NCBI GenBank assembly: GCA_052387695.1
Contig: JBQTIX010000035.1
Location: 13,690 to 77,689 of the forward strand
Direction: 5' to 3'
DNA length: 64,000 nucleotides
From: Panacagrimonas sp052387695
GTDB lineage: Bacteria > Pseudomonadota > Gammaproteobacteria > Nevskiales > Nevskiaceae
Position 1 is the stretch's first letter; each line of letters begins with the position of its first letter. The position numbers and the translations under genes were made by a program. This document shows, piece after piece, positions 26,414 through 35,662 of this stretch. The notes below the pieces were generated by a model that saw nothing but the letters and a program-made list of their open reading frames with translations, was not told the origin of the DNA and ran no database searches.

Positions 26414-27871
26414 ATGATGCCTGTCAGCGCTGCGAGCACTCGATGGTCACGGATCACGGCCTTGGGGATGGCTGCGGCCGCGCTGTGCATGCTGTCGACC
26501 TGCTCGCCGCAGCTTGCGCTGCTCGACCAGGTCAGGGTGCTCGGCGTGCTGAGAGTCGCCACCGTGAACAGCCCGACGACTTATTACGAAGGACCGGCCG
26601 GACCGACCGGTTTCGAGTACGAGCTGGCACGGGGCTTTGCCGAGAAGCTTGGCGTGGGAATCGAAGTGGTGCTGACTGCAAACGCCAATGAAGCCCTGGC
26701 CATGCTCGACAGCGGTCGCGCGCAGTTGGCCGCGGCAGGCGTGGTGGTGACGCCCCTGCGCACGCGCCGCGTGCGGTTCACACGCCCGGTGCTGAACGTG
26801 GTGCCGCAATTGGTGCGACGCGCGGGAGCTGCGCGACCCGCGTCGCTGGATCAACTCTCGGGCACCCTGGTGGTGGGCCGTTCCAACGCCGCGATCGAAC
26901 TGCTCACCGATGCGCGCTCCCGGTACCCGGACCTGAGCTGGACGGAGACCGACGAGTTCGGGACCGAGGAGTTGCTGCAAAAGGTCGCGCAGGGCGAAAT
27001 CGACTACACCGTTGCGCCTTCGGATCTGCTCGCGATCAACCAGCGCTACTACCCGACCCTGCGCGTGGCCTTTGCGCTGACCAAGGTGCAGGACGTGGCC
27101 TGGGCTTTGCGCCGTGGCCGGGACAACTCGCTGTTCGCGCAGGCGCAACAGTATCTGGGCGGTGTCAGCGAGCCGGACTTCCGGCAGTTGCGCGATCGGT
27201 ATTTCGGCCATGTGGAGCAGGTGGATGTTCTCGGCGCACTGGCGCTGGCCACGCACGTGGAGACGCGGCTGCCGAGTTTTCGCAAACTGTTCGAACAGAA
27301 CGCGGAGAAGTTCGGGATCGACTGGCGACTGCTCGCGGCGATCGGCTACCAGGAGTCGCACTGGGACCCGAGCGCGGTCAGTCCCACCGGCGTGCGCGGA
27401 ATCATGCAGTTGACGGCGCAGACTGCGCGGTTCCTCCGCGTGAACAACCGCGAGGATCCGGCGCAGAGCATCGCCGGCGGAGCGCGTTACATCCGTCAGT
27501 TGATCGAAAAGATTCCGCCGGACGTGCCCGATCCCGATCGCACCTGGTTCGCGCTGGCCGCCTACAACCTGGGCTACGGACATCTGGTGGACGCGCGCGC
27601 GCTCACGGCGCAGCGCGGGGGTGACCCAAACCGATGGGTCGATCTGCGCAAGACCCTGCCGCTGCTGACGCAGGCGCGCTGGCACCGGCAGACCAGGTAC
27701 GGTTATGCGCGCGGGCATGAGGCCGAGACCTATGTCGGCAATGTCCGCACTTACTACGACATGCTGGTGAATCTGACAGGCGGCGTCCCCAAGACGCCCG
27801 AGGCGGTGGAGCCGCCGGAGCCGAAAACGCAAGCGGAAGAGCCGCTCAACATTCGTACGCCGATCCTGTGA
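26414..27871 (+). CDS. mltF: Membrane-bound lytic murein transglycosylase F
   Basis: 485 residues. MltF cleaves the glycan of peptidoglycan to 1,6-anhydro products at the outer membrane. After a hydrophobic leader (LGMAAAALCMLSTCSP, where the Cys may be lipidated) comes an extracellular solute-binding-type regulatory domain (about 40-265: RVLGVLRVATVNSPTTYY ... LAAAGVVVTPLRTRRVRF). A SLT catalytic domain (about 290-450) follows, with Glu in LAAIGYQESHWDP and the GIMQLTAQTA block. The start could be either of two adjacent ATG codons (26414 or 26417). It ends 9 nt from the convergent def gene. Confidence 0.95.
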   Translation: MMPVSAASTRWSRITALGMAAAALCMLSTCSPQLALLDQVRVLGVLRVATVNSPTTYYEGPAGPTGFEYELARGFAEKLGVGIEVVLTANANEALAMLDSGRAQLAAAGVVVTPLRTRRVRFTRPVLNVVPQLVRRAGAARPASLDQLSGTLVVGRSNAAIELLTDARSRYPDLSWTETDEFGTEELLQKVAQGEIDYTVAPSDLLAINQRYYPTLRVAFALTKVQDVAWALRRGRDNSLFAQAQQYLGGVSEPDFRQLRDRYFGHVEQVDVLGALALATHVETRLPSFRKLFEQNAEKFGIDWRLLAAIGYQESHWDPSAVSPTGVRGIMQLTAQTARFLRVNNREDPAQSIAGGARYIRQLIEKIPPDVPDPDRTWFALAAYNLGYGHLVDARALTAQRGGDPNRWVDLRKTLPLLTQARWHRQTRYGYARGHEAETYVGNVRTYYDMLVNLTGGVPKTPEAVEPPEPKTQAEEPLNIRTPIL

Positions 27872-27880
27872 GCACCGGCC

Positions 27881-28411
27881 TCAGTCGTCCTCGATATCCT
27901 GCCCCGGAAACAGCACGTCGTTGAAACCGAACCGGGTGAAGTCGCGGATGCGCATCGGATAAAGAATGCCGTCCAGGTGATCGCATTCGTGTTGCACCAC
28001 GCGCGCATGAAAATCGTCCACGCTGCGATCGAGGGACTGCCCGTGGGCATCGAATCCGATGTAGCGCAGATACTTGTGACGTGGCACGACGCCGCGCAGG
28101 CCGGGAACCGAGAGACAGCCCTCCCAGCCTTCTTCGATCTCCTTGGAAAGTGGCGTCAGGATGGGATTGATCAGCACCGTCTCCGGCACCGGGGGTGCCT
28201 CCGGGTAACGTGCATTGGCGGTAAAACCGAAGATGACCACGCGCAGGTCGACGCCGATCTGCGGCGCCGCCAGTCCCGCGCCATTGAGCGCGCGCAGGGT
28301 GTCGAATAGGTCGCCGATCAGGGCATGCAGCTCGGGCGTATCGAAAGCCTCCACCTCACGCGAGCGTCGCAGCAGTCTCGGATCGCCCATGCGCAGCACT
28401 TCGCGGATCAT
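27881..28411 (-). CDS. def: Peptide deformylase
   Basis: 176 residues. It removes the formyl group from the N-terminal Met of nascent proteins. All three family motifs are present: GAGLAAPQIG (motif 1), EGCLSVPG (motif 2, with the metal-binding Cys) and HECDHLDG (motif 3, with the HExxH histidines and Glu). Start is ATG 28411, overlapping the stop of the ferredoxin gene (ATGA). An alternative long frame extends upstream but covers the ferredoxin gene. No fmt gene is adjacent, so this may be a second, stand-alone deformylase. Confidence 0.95.
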   Translation of the reverse strand: MIREVLRMGDPRLLRRSREVEAFDTPELHALIGDLFDTLRALNGAGLAAPQIGVDLRVVIFGFTANARYPEAPPVPETVLINPILTPLSKEIEEGWEGCLSVPGLRGVVPRHKYLRYIGFDAHGQSLDRSVDDFHARVVQHECDHLDGILYPMRIRDFTRFGFNDVLFPGQDIEDD

Positions 28412-28743
28412 GGTTTCGGCTCCGGTGCATCGCCGAGTTTCAGCCGTTCGACGATCTCGCCCCGGAGCACGTGGCGGTCGATGATCTCGTCGATGTCGGC
28501 CTTGTCCCGGTAGGTATACCAGGTGCCCTGCGGGTAGATGGCCAGGCAGGGCCCTTCCTCGCAGCGCTCCATGCAGCCGGCCTGATTGACCCTCGCCTTG
28601 CCCGGGGCGTTGAGGCGCAGTTGCGCGATCCGCGCCTTGGCATGGTCGCGGGCCTGGGTTGCGCCCTTGTCGTTGCAGCAGCTGCGCGCACCGGGCGGGC
28701 GCTGATTGTTGCAGAAGAACAGGTGATGCTCGTAGTAGCTCAT
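28408..28743 (-). CDS. Thioredoxin-like 2Fe-2S ferredoxin
   Basis: 111 residues from ATG 28743 (MSYYEHHLFFC). Cysteines in FFCNNQRPPGARSCC and GCMERCEEGPC fit the 2Fe-2S shethna-like or NuoE-like thioredoxin-fold ferredoxins, which use C-x(10-12)-C and C-x(3)-C pairs. YPQGTWYTYRDKADIDEII is the usual C-terminal block. The gene overlaps def by 4 nt and is divergent from the GlcF-like gene. It may be an electron carrier, but the partner is not evident. Confidence 0.85.
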   Translation of the reverse strand: MSYYEHHLFFCNNQRPPGARSCCNDKGATQARDHAKARIAQLRLNAPGKARVNQAGCMERCEEGPCLAIYPQGTWYTYRDKADIDEIIDRHVLRGEIVERLKLGDAPEPKP

Positions 28744-28804
28744 CGCGCGCTCGCGTCGTGCCTGGGGCGTAGGAATGATGGACGGATGCCCCATTATAGA
28801 AACC

Positions 28805-30097
28805 ATGTCCGACGCCGCTCCCCGACCCTCGCCCCAATCGCTCCTGCTTGCCGACGCGGACCTGTGCGTGAAATGCGGCCTGTGTCTGCCGCATTGCCCG
28901 ACGTACTTGCAGACACAGCACGAAGGCGATTCGCCGCGTGGTCGCATCATGCTGGTGCAGGGGCTCATCAACGGCCTGGTCGAGCCTGGCGCCCGTCTCG
29001 AAGCGCATCTCGATGGCTGCCTGTCCTGCCGCAAGTGCGAGGTGGTGTGCCCGGCCAAGGTGCCGTTCTCGAGAGTGCTTGATGGCGGTCGCACCGAGCT
29101 GTCCAAGCGACGACCGCGCAGGGTGGGCATCGCCACGTGGATGGCCTCCATTCTGGTCCGGCGCGGCTGGCGCGCGGCGTTGCGCGTGCTGCTGGAGACA
29201 TATCGCCGCAGCGGCGTGCAGACGGCGGTCCGCCGATTCGGCCTGCTCGGAAACGGGTGGCTCGCGCGGCTCGAATCGGTGCTGCCCTCCCCTGCCATTT
29301 CGCGACCAGGCGCGGCGTCCACGGCGTCCGGCCTGACCATCGCGCTGTTCGAAGGCTGCGTCACCGACCTGTTCGAGCGCGATGCGCTCCACGCAGCATC
29401 AAACCTGCTGAGCGCCGCCGGCTACGGTGTGCAGCGCCCGCGCAACCAAGCATGCTGCGGCGCGCTGTACCAGCACGCCGGTCAAACCGACAGGGCCGTT
29501 GCTATAGCCCGCGAGAATCTGCTGGCCTTCGCCGGCCACGAGCGCATCGCCACCATCACCAGCGGCTGCGGTGCGAGCTTGCGCGACTACGCCGATCTCG
29601 TCCCTGACGGCGGCGCGGACTTCGCGTCCGGCGTGCGCGAATTCAGCGACTGGCTGCTGCTGCCACAGGCCACGGCGCTGCGCTTCAAACCCCTGCCCCT
29701 GCGCGCGGCGTATCACCTGCCGTGCACCGCAGGCAACGTCATGAAGTCCGGTGCGGCGCTACGCACCCTGCTCGGCCGCATTCCGCAACTGGAGCTGATC
29801 GAGCTCGACCCCGCTCAGCATTGCTGCGGCGCAGCCGGCGCCTATTTCATGACTCAGCCGGAAATGGCGGACCGTCTGCTCTCGCGCAAGCTGGAGGCGA
29901 TCGAGAAACTGAAGCCGGACTTCGTGATCAGCAGCAACATCGGCTGCACCTTGCACCTGATCGGCGGGCTCAACCGGTCGGGACGACCTGCACCGCCGGT
30001 ACGGCACCCGGCGGTGGTTCTGGAGGGGCAGTTGCTGCTCGATGGACCGCCGCCTCGATCCGGAGCAGCAGCAACTCCGCCATCTCGTCCTGCATGA
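28805..30097 (+). CDS. Fe-S oxidoreductase subunit, GlcF-like
   Basis: 430 residues from ATG 28805 (MSDAAPRPSP); an ATG at 28775 is possible. Two 4Fe-4S motifs occur in LCVKCGLCLPHCPTYL and GCLSCRKCEVVCPAKVP. Two CCG domains follow, QACCGALYQHAG and HCCGAAGAYFM, as in glycolate oxidase subunit GlcF and other heterodisulfide-reductase-like proteins. It would pass electrons from a flavoprotein dehydrogenase to the respiratory chain. No GlcD/GlcE-like flavoprotein is adjacent, so the partner must be elsewhere. The C-terminus overlaps the convergent lptE gene by 128 nt and is Pro/Ser-rich, which may be a recent extension. Confidence 0.88.
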   Translation: MSDAAPRPSPQSLLLADADLCVKCGLCLPHCPTYLQTQHEGDSPRGRIMLVQGLINGLVEPGARLEAHLDGCLSCRKCEVVCPAKVPFSRVLDGGRTELSKRRPRRVGIATWMASILVRRGWRAALRVLLETYRRSGVQTAVRRFGLLGNGWLARLESVLPSPAISRPGAASTASGLTIALFEGCVTDLFERDALHAASNLLSAAGYGVQRPRNQACCGALYQHAGQTDRAVAIARENLLAFAGHERIATITSGCGASLRDYADLVPDGGADFASGVREFSDWLLLPQATALRFKPLPLRAAYHLPCTAGNVMKSGAALRTLLGRIPQLELIELDPAQHCCGAAGAYFMTQPEMADRLLSRKLEAIEKLKPDFVISSNIGCTLHLIGGLNRSGRPAPPVRHPAVVLEGQLLLDGPPPRSGAAATPPSRPA

Positions 30098-30587
30098 ACG
30101 CGCGCAGGCGCTCGGCCTCCTGTTCCTTCGCCAGAATCTGTTGCGCGTTGAAGCTGTAATCGCGGCGCACCTCGATCTCATCCGGCGGCACCCAGACCTT
30201 CTCGCCGCTGCGCACGTCGAAGGCCACACGCAGAATCAACTGGAACTCCAGGGCCTTGCCGTCCGCGCCGACCGACAGCACCTGCCGGCTCTCGGTCAAC
30301 TCGGTCAGGCGGATGACGGTGACGCCGTCGTGAATCTTCTCGACCACCTCCGCGCCGCGTCGCGTCAGCCGCGTGCGCAGCGCCAGCTCGACCGGTGGCT
30401 CGGAGACGCGGTAGGGAACAACGGTATCGATGTGGACCCGCTTCAGCGGCTCGGGCAGCGAACGCGATCCGGCGACATTGAAGCCGCAGGCGGTAAGCAT
30501 CGCACAGACAGCCGGCAGCACCAGCCTTGGCCAGCGACGTGACGCACGCCAGCCTGGGTTCCCGTTGTCTTTCGTTTCTCGCCCCAC
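29970..30587 (-). CDS. lptE: LPS-assembly lipoprotein LptE
   Basis: 205 residues. LptE is the plug and partner of LptD in LPS insertion at the outer membrane. The lipoprotein signal ends in AVCAMLTACGF, with the lipidated Cys at about residue 34. Characteristic blocks are PLKRVHIDTVVPY, LALRTRLTRRGAEV and QLILRVAFDVRSGEKV. Start is GTG 30587, 4 nt after the leuS stop; an internal start would give a shorter signal peptide. Position directly after leuS is the conserved arrangement in Gammaproteobacteria. The C-terminus is Pro/Ala-rich and overlaps the convergent GlcF-like gene. Confidence 0.92.
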   Translation of the reverse strand: MGRETKDNGNPGWRASRRWPRLVLPAVCAMLTACGFNVAGSRSLPEPLKRVHIDTVVPYRVSEPPVELALRTRLTRRGAEVVEKIHDGVTVIRLTELTESRQVLSVGADGKALEFQLILRVAFDVRSGEKVWVPPDEIEVRRDYSFNAQQILAKEQEAERLRAFMQDEMAELLLLRIEAAVHRAATAPPEPPPGAVPAVQVVPTG

Positions 30588-30591
30588 GGCT

Positions 30592-33186
30592 TCACACCAC
30601 CAGATTGACCAGCTTGCCCGGCACCACGATCTTCTTCTTCAGCGTTGCCGCAGCGCCGATGAACTTGCGCACGTTTTCGTCCGCGAGAGCCAGTTCCACG
30701 ATCTGCGCTTCGCTGGCGTCGCGCGCGACATCGATCCTGCCACGCAGCTTGCCATTGACCTGCACTACCAGGCTCACCTGATCCTTCACGCGCGCCGATT
30801 CGTCGGGTCGCGGCCAGGGGTGATCGAGCACCTCGACACTGCCGGTCAGCGCCTGCCACAGCGCGTGCGCGATGTGGGGCACGATCGGGTTGAGCGTCAG
30901 CACGACGTTGCGCCAGACCTCGTCGAGCACCGCGCGACCCTGCGGACTTGCGTCCTCGAACCGGCCCACGGTGTTCATCAGCTCCATCACTGCGGCGATC
31001 GCGGTGTTGTACTGCTTGCGGCGGCCGAAGTCGTCCCCGACTTTCGCAATCGTGTCGTGCAGGGCTGCGCGCAAGGCCTTTTGCGTCGGCGTCAGATTCA
31101 CCACGTCCAGCATCGGCGCCGGACCCTGGACCACATGGGCCTGCACGCCCCGCCACAACCGGCGCAGAAAGCGGGCGGAGCCTTCGACGCCGGATTCGTT
31201 CCACTCCAGCGAGGCGTCTGGCGGCGCGGCGAACATGGAGAACAGGCGCAGGGTATCGGCGCCGTACTGGTCGATCAGCAGCTGCGGGTCGATGCCGTTG
31301 TTCTTGGACTTCGACATCTTTTCAATGCCGCCGATCTGGACCGGCGACCCATCGGCCGCGAGCTTCGCCGCAATCACCTGGCTGCGCGCGTCGCGCTCCA
31401 GCACCACGTCCGCCGGGTTGATCCAGACCTGTCTGCCGGCCTCCTCGACGAAGTAGGTTTCCTTCACCACCATGCCTTGCGTGAGCAGGTTCACAGCGGG
31501 CTCATCGCCGGTAACGAAGCCCTCGTCGCGCATCACTTTGTGGAAGAAACGGAAGTACAGCAGGTGCAGGATCGCGTGCTCGATGCCGCCGATGTACTGG
31601 TCCACCGGCAACCAGTACCTGGCGCGCTCGTCGGTGAGTTGCTGCGCACCGGGCGAGGTGTAGCGCGCGTAGTACCAGCTCGATTCGAAGAAGGTGTCGA
31701 AAGTGTCGGTCTCGCGATCGGCCGGACCGCCGCATTTCGGACAGCTTGTCTTGCGCCATTCAGGATCGGATTTGATCGGTGATTTGACGCCGGTGAACTC
31801 GACGTCCTCCGGCAGCACCACCGGCAACTGGTCGTCCGGCACCGGCACCGCGCCGCAATCGGCGCAGTAGATCACCGGGATTGGACATCCCCAGTAGCGC
31901 TGGCGTGAAACGCCCCAGTCGCGCAGCCGGAAATTCACGCGGCGCTTGCCGATTCCGGCCTTCTCGAAACGTTGCGCGAGCGCATCAACGGCCTGCGCAT
32001 ACGTCATGCCGTCGAGTTCACCCGAGTTCACCACGCGCATCCGGGGATGCAGCTTGTCTGCGTACCAGTCCTGCCAGCGCCGGGTCTCGTAGACCTCGCC
32101 TTCGATCGCGATGACCTGCCGGATCGACAGACCGTACTTCGATGCGAATTCGTGATCCCGCTCGTCGTGCCCCGGCACGGCCATGACCGCGCCGGTGCCA
32201 TAGCCCATCAGCACGAAATTGGCAGCCCACACCGGAACCTTCTCGCCGCTGATCGGGTGAATCGCGGAGATGCCCAGTGGCATGCCGCGCTTTTCCATCG
32301 TCTCCATCTCCGCCTCGGCGACACCGCTGCGCGAGGCGTCTTTCAGGAATGCGGCGAGTTCGGGATTGTTCTGCGCGGCGCTGAGTGCCAGCGGGTGCTC
32401 GGCCGCGACCGCCACGTAGGTCACGCCCATGATCGTGTCGGGGCGTGTGGTGTAGACCGTCAGCGGCTCATGGCCTTCGACCTGGAATTGAAACTCCAGT
32501 CCCTCGGAGCGGCCGATCCAGTTGCGCTGCATGGTCTTGACCGAGTCCGGCCAGCCGGGCATGCGGTCGAGGCCGTCGAGCAGCTCCTGCGCGTAGGCGG
32601 TGATTTTCAGGAACCACTGCGGGATCTGTTTGCGCTCGACCACCGCGCCGCTGCGCCAGCCGCGACCTTCGATGACCTGTTCGTTGGCGAGCACGGTCTG
32701 GTCGATCGGGTCCCAGTTCACCACGGCATCTTTCCGGTAAACCAGACCCTTCTTCATCAGGCGCGTGAACAGCAACTGCTCCCAGCGGTAGTAGTCCGGC
32801 TTGCAGGTGACCACCTCGCGCGTCCAGTCGTAGCCGAAACCCAGCGCCGCGAACTGCCGCTTCATGTGCCCGATGTTGGCGTAGGTCCACTTGGCCGGCG
32901 CGGTGTTGTTGGCGATGGCCGCGTTCTCGGCGGGCAAGCCGAAGGCGTCGAAGCCCATCGGCTGCAAGACGTTCTTGCCCAGCATGCGCTGGTAGCGCGT
33001 CATCACGTCGCCGATGGTGTAGTTGCGCACGTGGCCGATGTGCAGCTTGCCGCTGGGGTAGGGGAACATCGAGAGGCAGTAGTACTTCTCGCGCGAGGGA
33101 TCTTCCTTCACTTCGAAGCTGCGCTGCTCGTTCCAGTAGTCCTGGGCGGCACGCTCGATGGCGCGCGGATCGTAGAGTTCTTGCAT
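30592..33186 (-). CDS. leuS: Leucyl-tRNA synthetase
   Basis: 864-residue class I aminoacyl-tRNA synthetase. The HIGH signature is in FPYPSGKLHIGHVRNY. A CP1 editing domain spans about 220-420 (TRPDTIMGVTYVAVAAEHPL). A zinc-like segment, CPKCGGPADRETDTFDTF, follows, and the KMSKS loop is in IEKMSKSKNNGIDP. The C-terminal anticodon-binding part ends with PGKLVNLVV. ATG 33186 is the natural start. It is of normal length and forms a unit with lptE downstream. Confidence 0.98.
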   Translation of the reverse strand: MQELYDPRAIERAAQDYWNEQRSFEVKEDPSREKYYCLSMFPYPSGKLHIGHVRNYTIGDVMTRYQRMLGKNVLQPMGFDAFGLPAENAAIANNTAPAKWTYANIGHMKRQFAALGFGYDWTREVVTCKPDYYRWEQLLFTRLMKKGLVYRKDAVVNWDPIDQTVLANEQVIEGRGWRSGAVVERKQIPQWFLKITAYAQELLDGLDRMPGWPDSVKTMQRNWIGRSEGLEFQFQVEGHEPLTVYTTRPDTIMGVTYVAVAAEHPLALSAAQNNPELAAFLKDASRSGVAEAEMETMEKRGMPLGISAIHPISGEKVPVWAANFVLMGYGTGAVMAVPGHDERDHEFASKYGLSIRQVIAIEGEVYETRRWQDWYADKLHPRMRVVNSGELDGMTYAQAVDALAQRFEKAGIGKRRVNFRLRDWGVSRQRYWGCPIPVIYCADCGAVPVPDDQLPVVLPEDVEFTGVKSPIKSDPEWRKTSCPKCGGPADRETDTFDTFFESSWYYARYTSPGAQQLTDERARYWLPVDQYIGGIEHAILHLLYFRFFHKVMRDEGFVTGDEPAVNLLTQGMVVKETYFVEEAGRQVWINPADVVLERDARSQVIAAKLAADGSPVQIGGIEKMSKSKNNGIDPQLLIDQYGADTLRLFSMFAAPPDASLEWNESGVEGSARFLRRLWRGVQAHVVQGPAPMLDVVNLTPTQKALRAALHDTIAKVGDDFGRRKQYNTAIAAVMELMNTVGRFEDASPQGRAVLDEVWRNVVLTLNPIVPHIAHALWQALTGSVEVLDHPWPRPDESARVKDQVSLVVQVNGKLRGRIDVARDASEAQIVELALADENVRKFIGAAATLKKKIVVPGKLVNLVV

Positions 33187-33210
33187 AGATGATTATTGTG
33201 AAGCAAGGCG

Positions 33211-33420
33211 ACCGGCCGGTGGGTAGTGCATCAGTTTGAATTCCAGAACCCCGTTCGTCCCGAGTAGCGCCGGCCCGTACGTCCCGAGTAGCCGCGCAGC
33301 GGGCGTATCGAGGGAAGCGTCGCGTATCGAGGGCATGCCCGGCACCTCGATACGCGGCATTGCTGCGCAATGGCGCTACTCGGTGCGAACGGATTTCGAA
33401 CTGATGCATTACCGGCCGGT
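33211..33420. repeat. Palindromic element, copy 1 (partner at 59070)
   Basis: A roughly 210-bp imperfect palindrome with ends accggccggt (33211-33220 and 33411-33420). The inner arms are gcatcagtttgaattcc and, inverted, ggatttcgaactgatgc. The interior carries paired blocks such as cgagtagc. A second copy lies at 59070-59228 in the opposite orientation. This, with a small hairpin at about 33447-33486 (cgcttatcca/tggataagcg), accounts for the 33187-33513 gap. Confidence 0.8.
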
Positions 33421-33513
33421 GAGCACGCCCTTGTGGATGCGCTTCGCTTATCCACCCTACGCCGGGATGCAGGATGGATAAGCGCAGCGCATCCACCGTC
33501 GCGCCGAACGCCG

Positions 33514-34356
33514 CTATGAATTGCGCCGCGCCATGAACGCGATCCGCTCGAACAGGTGCACGTCCTGCTCGTTCTTCAGCAGCGCGCCGTACAGCGGCGG
33601 CAAGGTCTTCTTTGTGCTCGCCTCGCGCAGCACGGACGGATCGATGTCCTCGGCCAGCAGAAGCTTCAGCCAGTCGAGCAGTTCGGAAGTCGAAGGCTTC
33701 TTCTTCAGCCCCGGCAGCTCGCGCAGGCCGAAGAACACTTCCATCGCTTCCTTGACCAGGTTCTTTTTCAGGTCGGGGAAATGCACATCGACGATGCGCT
33801 GCATCGTCTCTTTGTCGGGAAAGCGGATGTAGTGGAAGAAGCAGCGGCGCAGGAAGGCGTCCGGTAGTTCCTTCTCGTTGTTCGAGGTGATGATGATCAC
33901 GGGACGGTTCACGGCCGTGATGGTCTGGCGCGTCTCGTAAACGTAGAACGCCATCTGGTCGAGTTCGCGCAGGAGGTCGTTCGGGAACTCGATGTCGGCC
34001 TTGTCGATCTCGTCGATCAGCAGCAGCGGGCGCCTGTCCGCCTCGAAGCATTCCCAGAGCTTGCCCTTGACGATGTAGTTCGAGATGTCCTTGACCTTCT
34101 CGTCGCCGAGCTGCGAGTCGCGCAGGCGCGACACCGCGTCGTACTCGTACAGGCCCTGCTGCGCCTTGGTCGTGGACTTCACGTGCCATTCGTAATACGG
34201 CATGTCGAGCTGCAGCGCGACTTCCTGCGCCAGCCGCGTCTTGCCGGTGCCCGGCTCGCCCTTGACCAGCAGCGGACGCTGCAAGGTGACAGCGGCGTTG
34301 ACGGCCATCTTGAGGTCGTCGGTGGCGACGTAATTATCGGTGCCCTGGAAGCGCAT
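33514..34356 (-). CDS. MoxR-family AAA+ ATPase
   Basis: 280 residues. Walker A is LLVKGEPGTGKTRLAQ (about 30-45). Walker B is PLLLIDEIDKADIEFPND, with sensor-1 IIITSNNEKELPDAFLRR and an arginine finger in the same segment. MoxR ATPases act as chaperones that help metal insertion or complex assembly, usually with a von Willebrand A-domain partner encoded next to them. No VWA gene is present here: downstream is a palindromic repeat and leuS. The gene starts at ATG 34356, 18 nt after the toxin gene. Confidence 0.9.
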   Translation of the reverse strand: MRFQGTDNYVATDDLKMAVNAAVTLQRPLLVKGEPGTGKTRLAQEVALQLDMPYYEWHVKSTTKAQQGLYEYDAVSRLRDSQLGDEKVKDISNYIVKGKLWECFEADRRPLLLIDEIDKADIEFPNDLLRELDQMAFYVYETRQTITAVNRPVIIITSNNEKELPDAFLRRCFFHYIRFPDKETMQRIVDVHFPDLKKNLVKEAMEVFFGLRELPGLKKKPSTSELLDWLKLLLAEDIDPSVLREASTKKTLPPLYGALLKNEQDVHLFERIAFMARRNS

Positions 34357-34374
34357 TGCAGTTGAGCCTGAGGT

Positions 34375-34788
34375 TTAGAGAAAAGGATTGCGAACGGTCA
34401 GCCTACCGAAGACGCGGCCGTGTTGCAGGTCTTCTGAGAGGAGTTCGGTGCAGCCGGTGCGCAGGGCGCCTTCCAGCACGATGGCGTCGTAGAGGTTCAG
34501 GGTGTCGGCGTCGGCGCGCCGGATCGCGGCGCGCAACAGCGGCAGATCGGTGCCGGTGCCGCAGTAGCGGGCGAATTCCTCGAACATCAACTCCACCGCC
34601 TCAACCATCAGGCGACCGCGCAAACGGCCGCGGGCCAAATAGCGAAACTCCTGGAGCACCTGGGTGCTGACGACCAGTCGCTGTTCTTTCAGGCTGTCGC
34701 GCACCAACTCGCTGGCGATGCGGTGCCGCTCGCCCTCGGTGGTGTCCAGCGCGTAGATCAGGATGTTGGTATCAAAGAACTGCTTCAC
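34375..34788 (-). CDS. PIN-domain toxin (VapC-like)
   Basis: 137 residues. The PIN nuclease fold is visible from MKQFFDTNILIYALDT (first Asp), STQVLQEFRYLARG (Glu), DTLNLYDAIVLEGAL (Asp) and TELLSEDLQHGRVFG (Asp). These four acidic residues form the magnesium site of VapC RNases. The GTG start at 34788 overlaps the TGA of the upstream antitoxin gene, the usual toxin-antitoxin arrangement. Confidence 0.9.
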   Translation of the reverse strand: MKQFFDTNILIYALDTTEGERHRIASELVRDSLKEQRLVVSTQVLQEFRYLARGRLRGRLMVEAVELMFEEFARYCGTGTDLPLLRAAIRRADADTLNLYDAIVLEGALRTGCTELLSEDLQHGRVFGRLTVRNPFL

Positions 34789-35090
34789 GAACCAGCGCGC
34801 GGGTTCTGCGCGTGGAACGCAGCTTCCTCGCGCCGCTGCAGATCACGGTCGTTGATCTCTTCGCGTGTCCAGTTGTAGGGCTTGCCGCCGTTGCCGAAGC
34901 CACCCTTTCGGCAGAGTTCCAGCAGCTCGTCGAAGCGGCGCACCGCCTCGTAGTCGGGTGCGGTAGCTGGAGCGCCCAGCCCTTCGATGTAATCCCGCAC
35001 CAATTGATTCACGGACGTGCCCATTTCCAGCGCGCGGATGCGCGCGCGCTTGAGCGATTCGTCGTCGATTGCCAGCGTCAGATTGCCCAT
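34785..35090 (-). CDS. Ribbon-helix-helix antitoxin (VapB-like)
   Basis: 101 residues from ATG 35090 (MGNLTLAIDDE). The N-terminus LTLAIDDESLKRARIRAL, then GTSVNQLVRDYIEGLG, is a ribbon-helix-helix DNA-binding fold. The C-terminal tail (NWTREEINDRDLQRREEAA) would bind and neutralise the PIN toxin. It overlaps the toxin gene by 4 nt. It probably represses its own promoter around 35100-35130. Confidence 0.85.
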   Translation of the reverse strand: MGNLTLAIDDESLKRARIRALEMGTSVNQLVRDYIEGLGAPATAPDYEAVRRFDELLELCRKGGFGNGGKPYNWTREEINDRDLQRREEAAFHAQNPRAGS

Positions 35091-35662
35091 CGGTAGAAAC
35101 TCCGTGTCACACATAATCAGTGTAACACGGGCCATTTTCTCCACTGCCGCGATCAGCTCCGTTATGGCTTGTGCAGCGCGTCGACACCCGGAGCAAACCA
35201 AAGGGGCGTACACAGGTTATGCCAATACCATCATCGGGTCACGGAGGGCCGCCTCCGCGGAAACCGAGGAGCGGTCCGAGCTTGGTGCAGCCCGCACAGG
35301 TTGGGGTGAGCTTGCGAACCGCAACGCCACCGATTCAATGGGCGGAGCTGTGTTGGGGTTCGCTGTCGTTCACCAAACCTACATTGCTGAAGTCAATCTC
35401 AGAACCCAAGCCTTACGCCGCGTAGACCCCAAGTCCTGTCATGCCCGCGAAGGCGGGCATCCAGCTGTCGCTCGCAATCCAAGCTGCCGTTCGGGCTCAG
35501 AGACTGGATTCCCGCTTTCGCGGGCATGATTCATCATAACTAAATTACTGTTCTTAAAAAACATTATCAGATATAATCTCCTACACAGACTATGCTCAGA
35601 TATGGCGAATCAACCACTTACGCCGCCAGTCTGCACGGAATCTGCACAGTGGAGAAGCGAAG
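35091..35662. other. Gene-free stretch with palindrome and AT-rich boundary
   Basis: This 572-nt stretch holds no gene I can support. At 35439-35530 it carries a palindromic repeat (catgcccgcgaaggcggg ... cccgctttcgcgggcatg). From 35530 to 35590 it is much richer in A and T (for example ttcttaaaaaacattatc). The AT-rich part lies directly before the integrase-TraG chimera and probably marks the edge of the decayed conjugative element. Confidence 0.6.
35439..35530. repeat. REP-type palindrome
   Basis: The arms tcatgcccgcgaaggcggg and cccgctttcgcgggcatga face each other across about 55 nt, and each arm is itself a small hairpin. This is a common class of extragenic palindrome. Confidence 0.7.

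Noticed and set aside
28775..28804. Longer start for the GlcF-like gene at 28775
   Set aside because: Possible, but the added residues (MMDGCPIIET) are not family-like; ATG 28805 is preferred with low certainty.
27881..29392. 503-codon frame reading through deformylase and beyond
   Set aside because: Only the last 176 codons are deformylase; the upstream part is antisense to the GlcF-like gene and out of frame with the ferredoxin.
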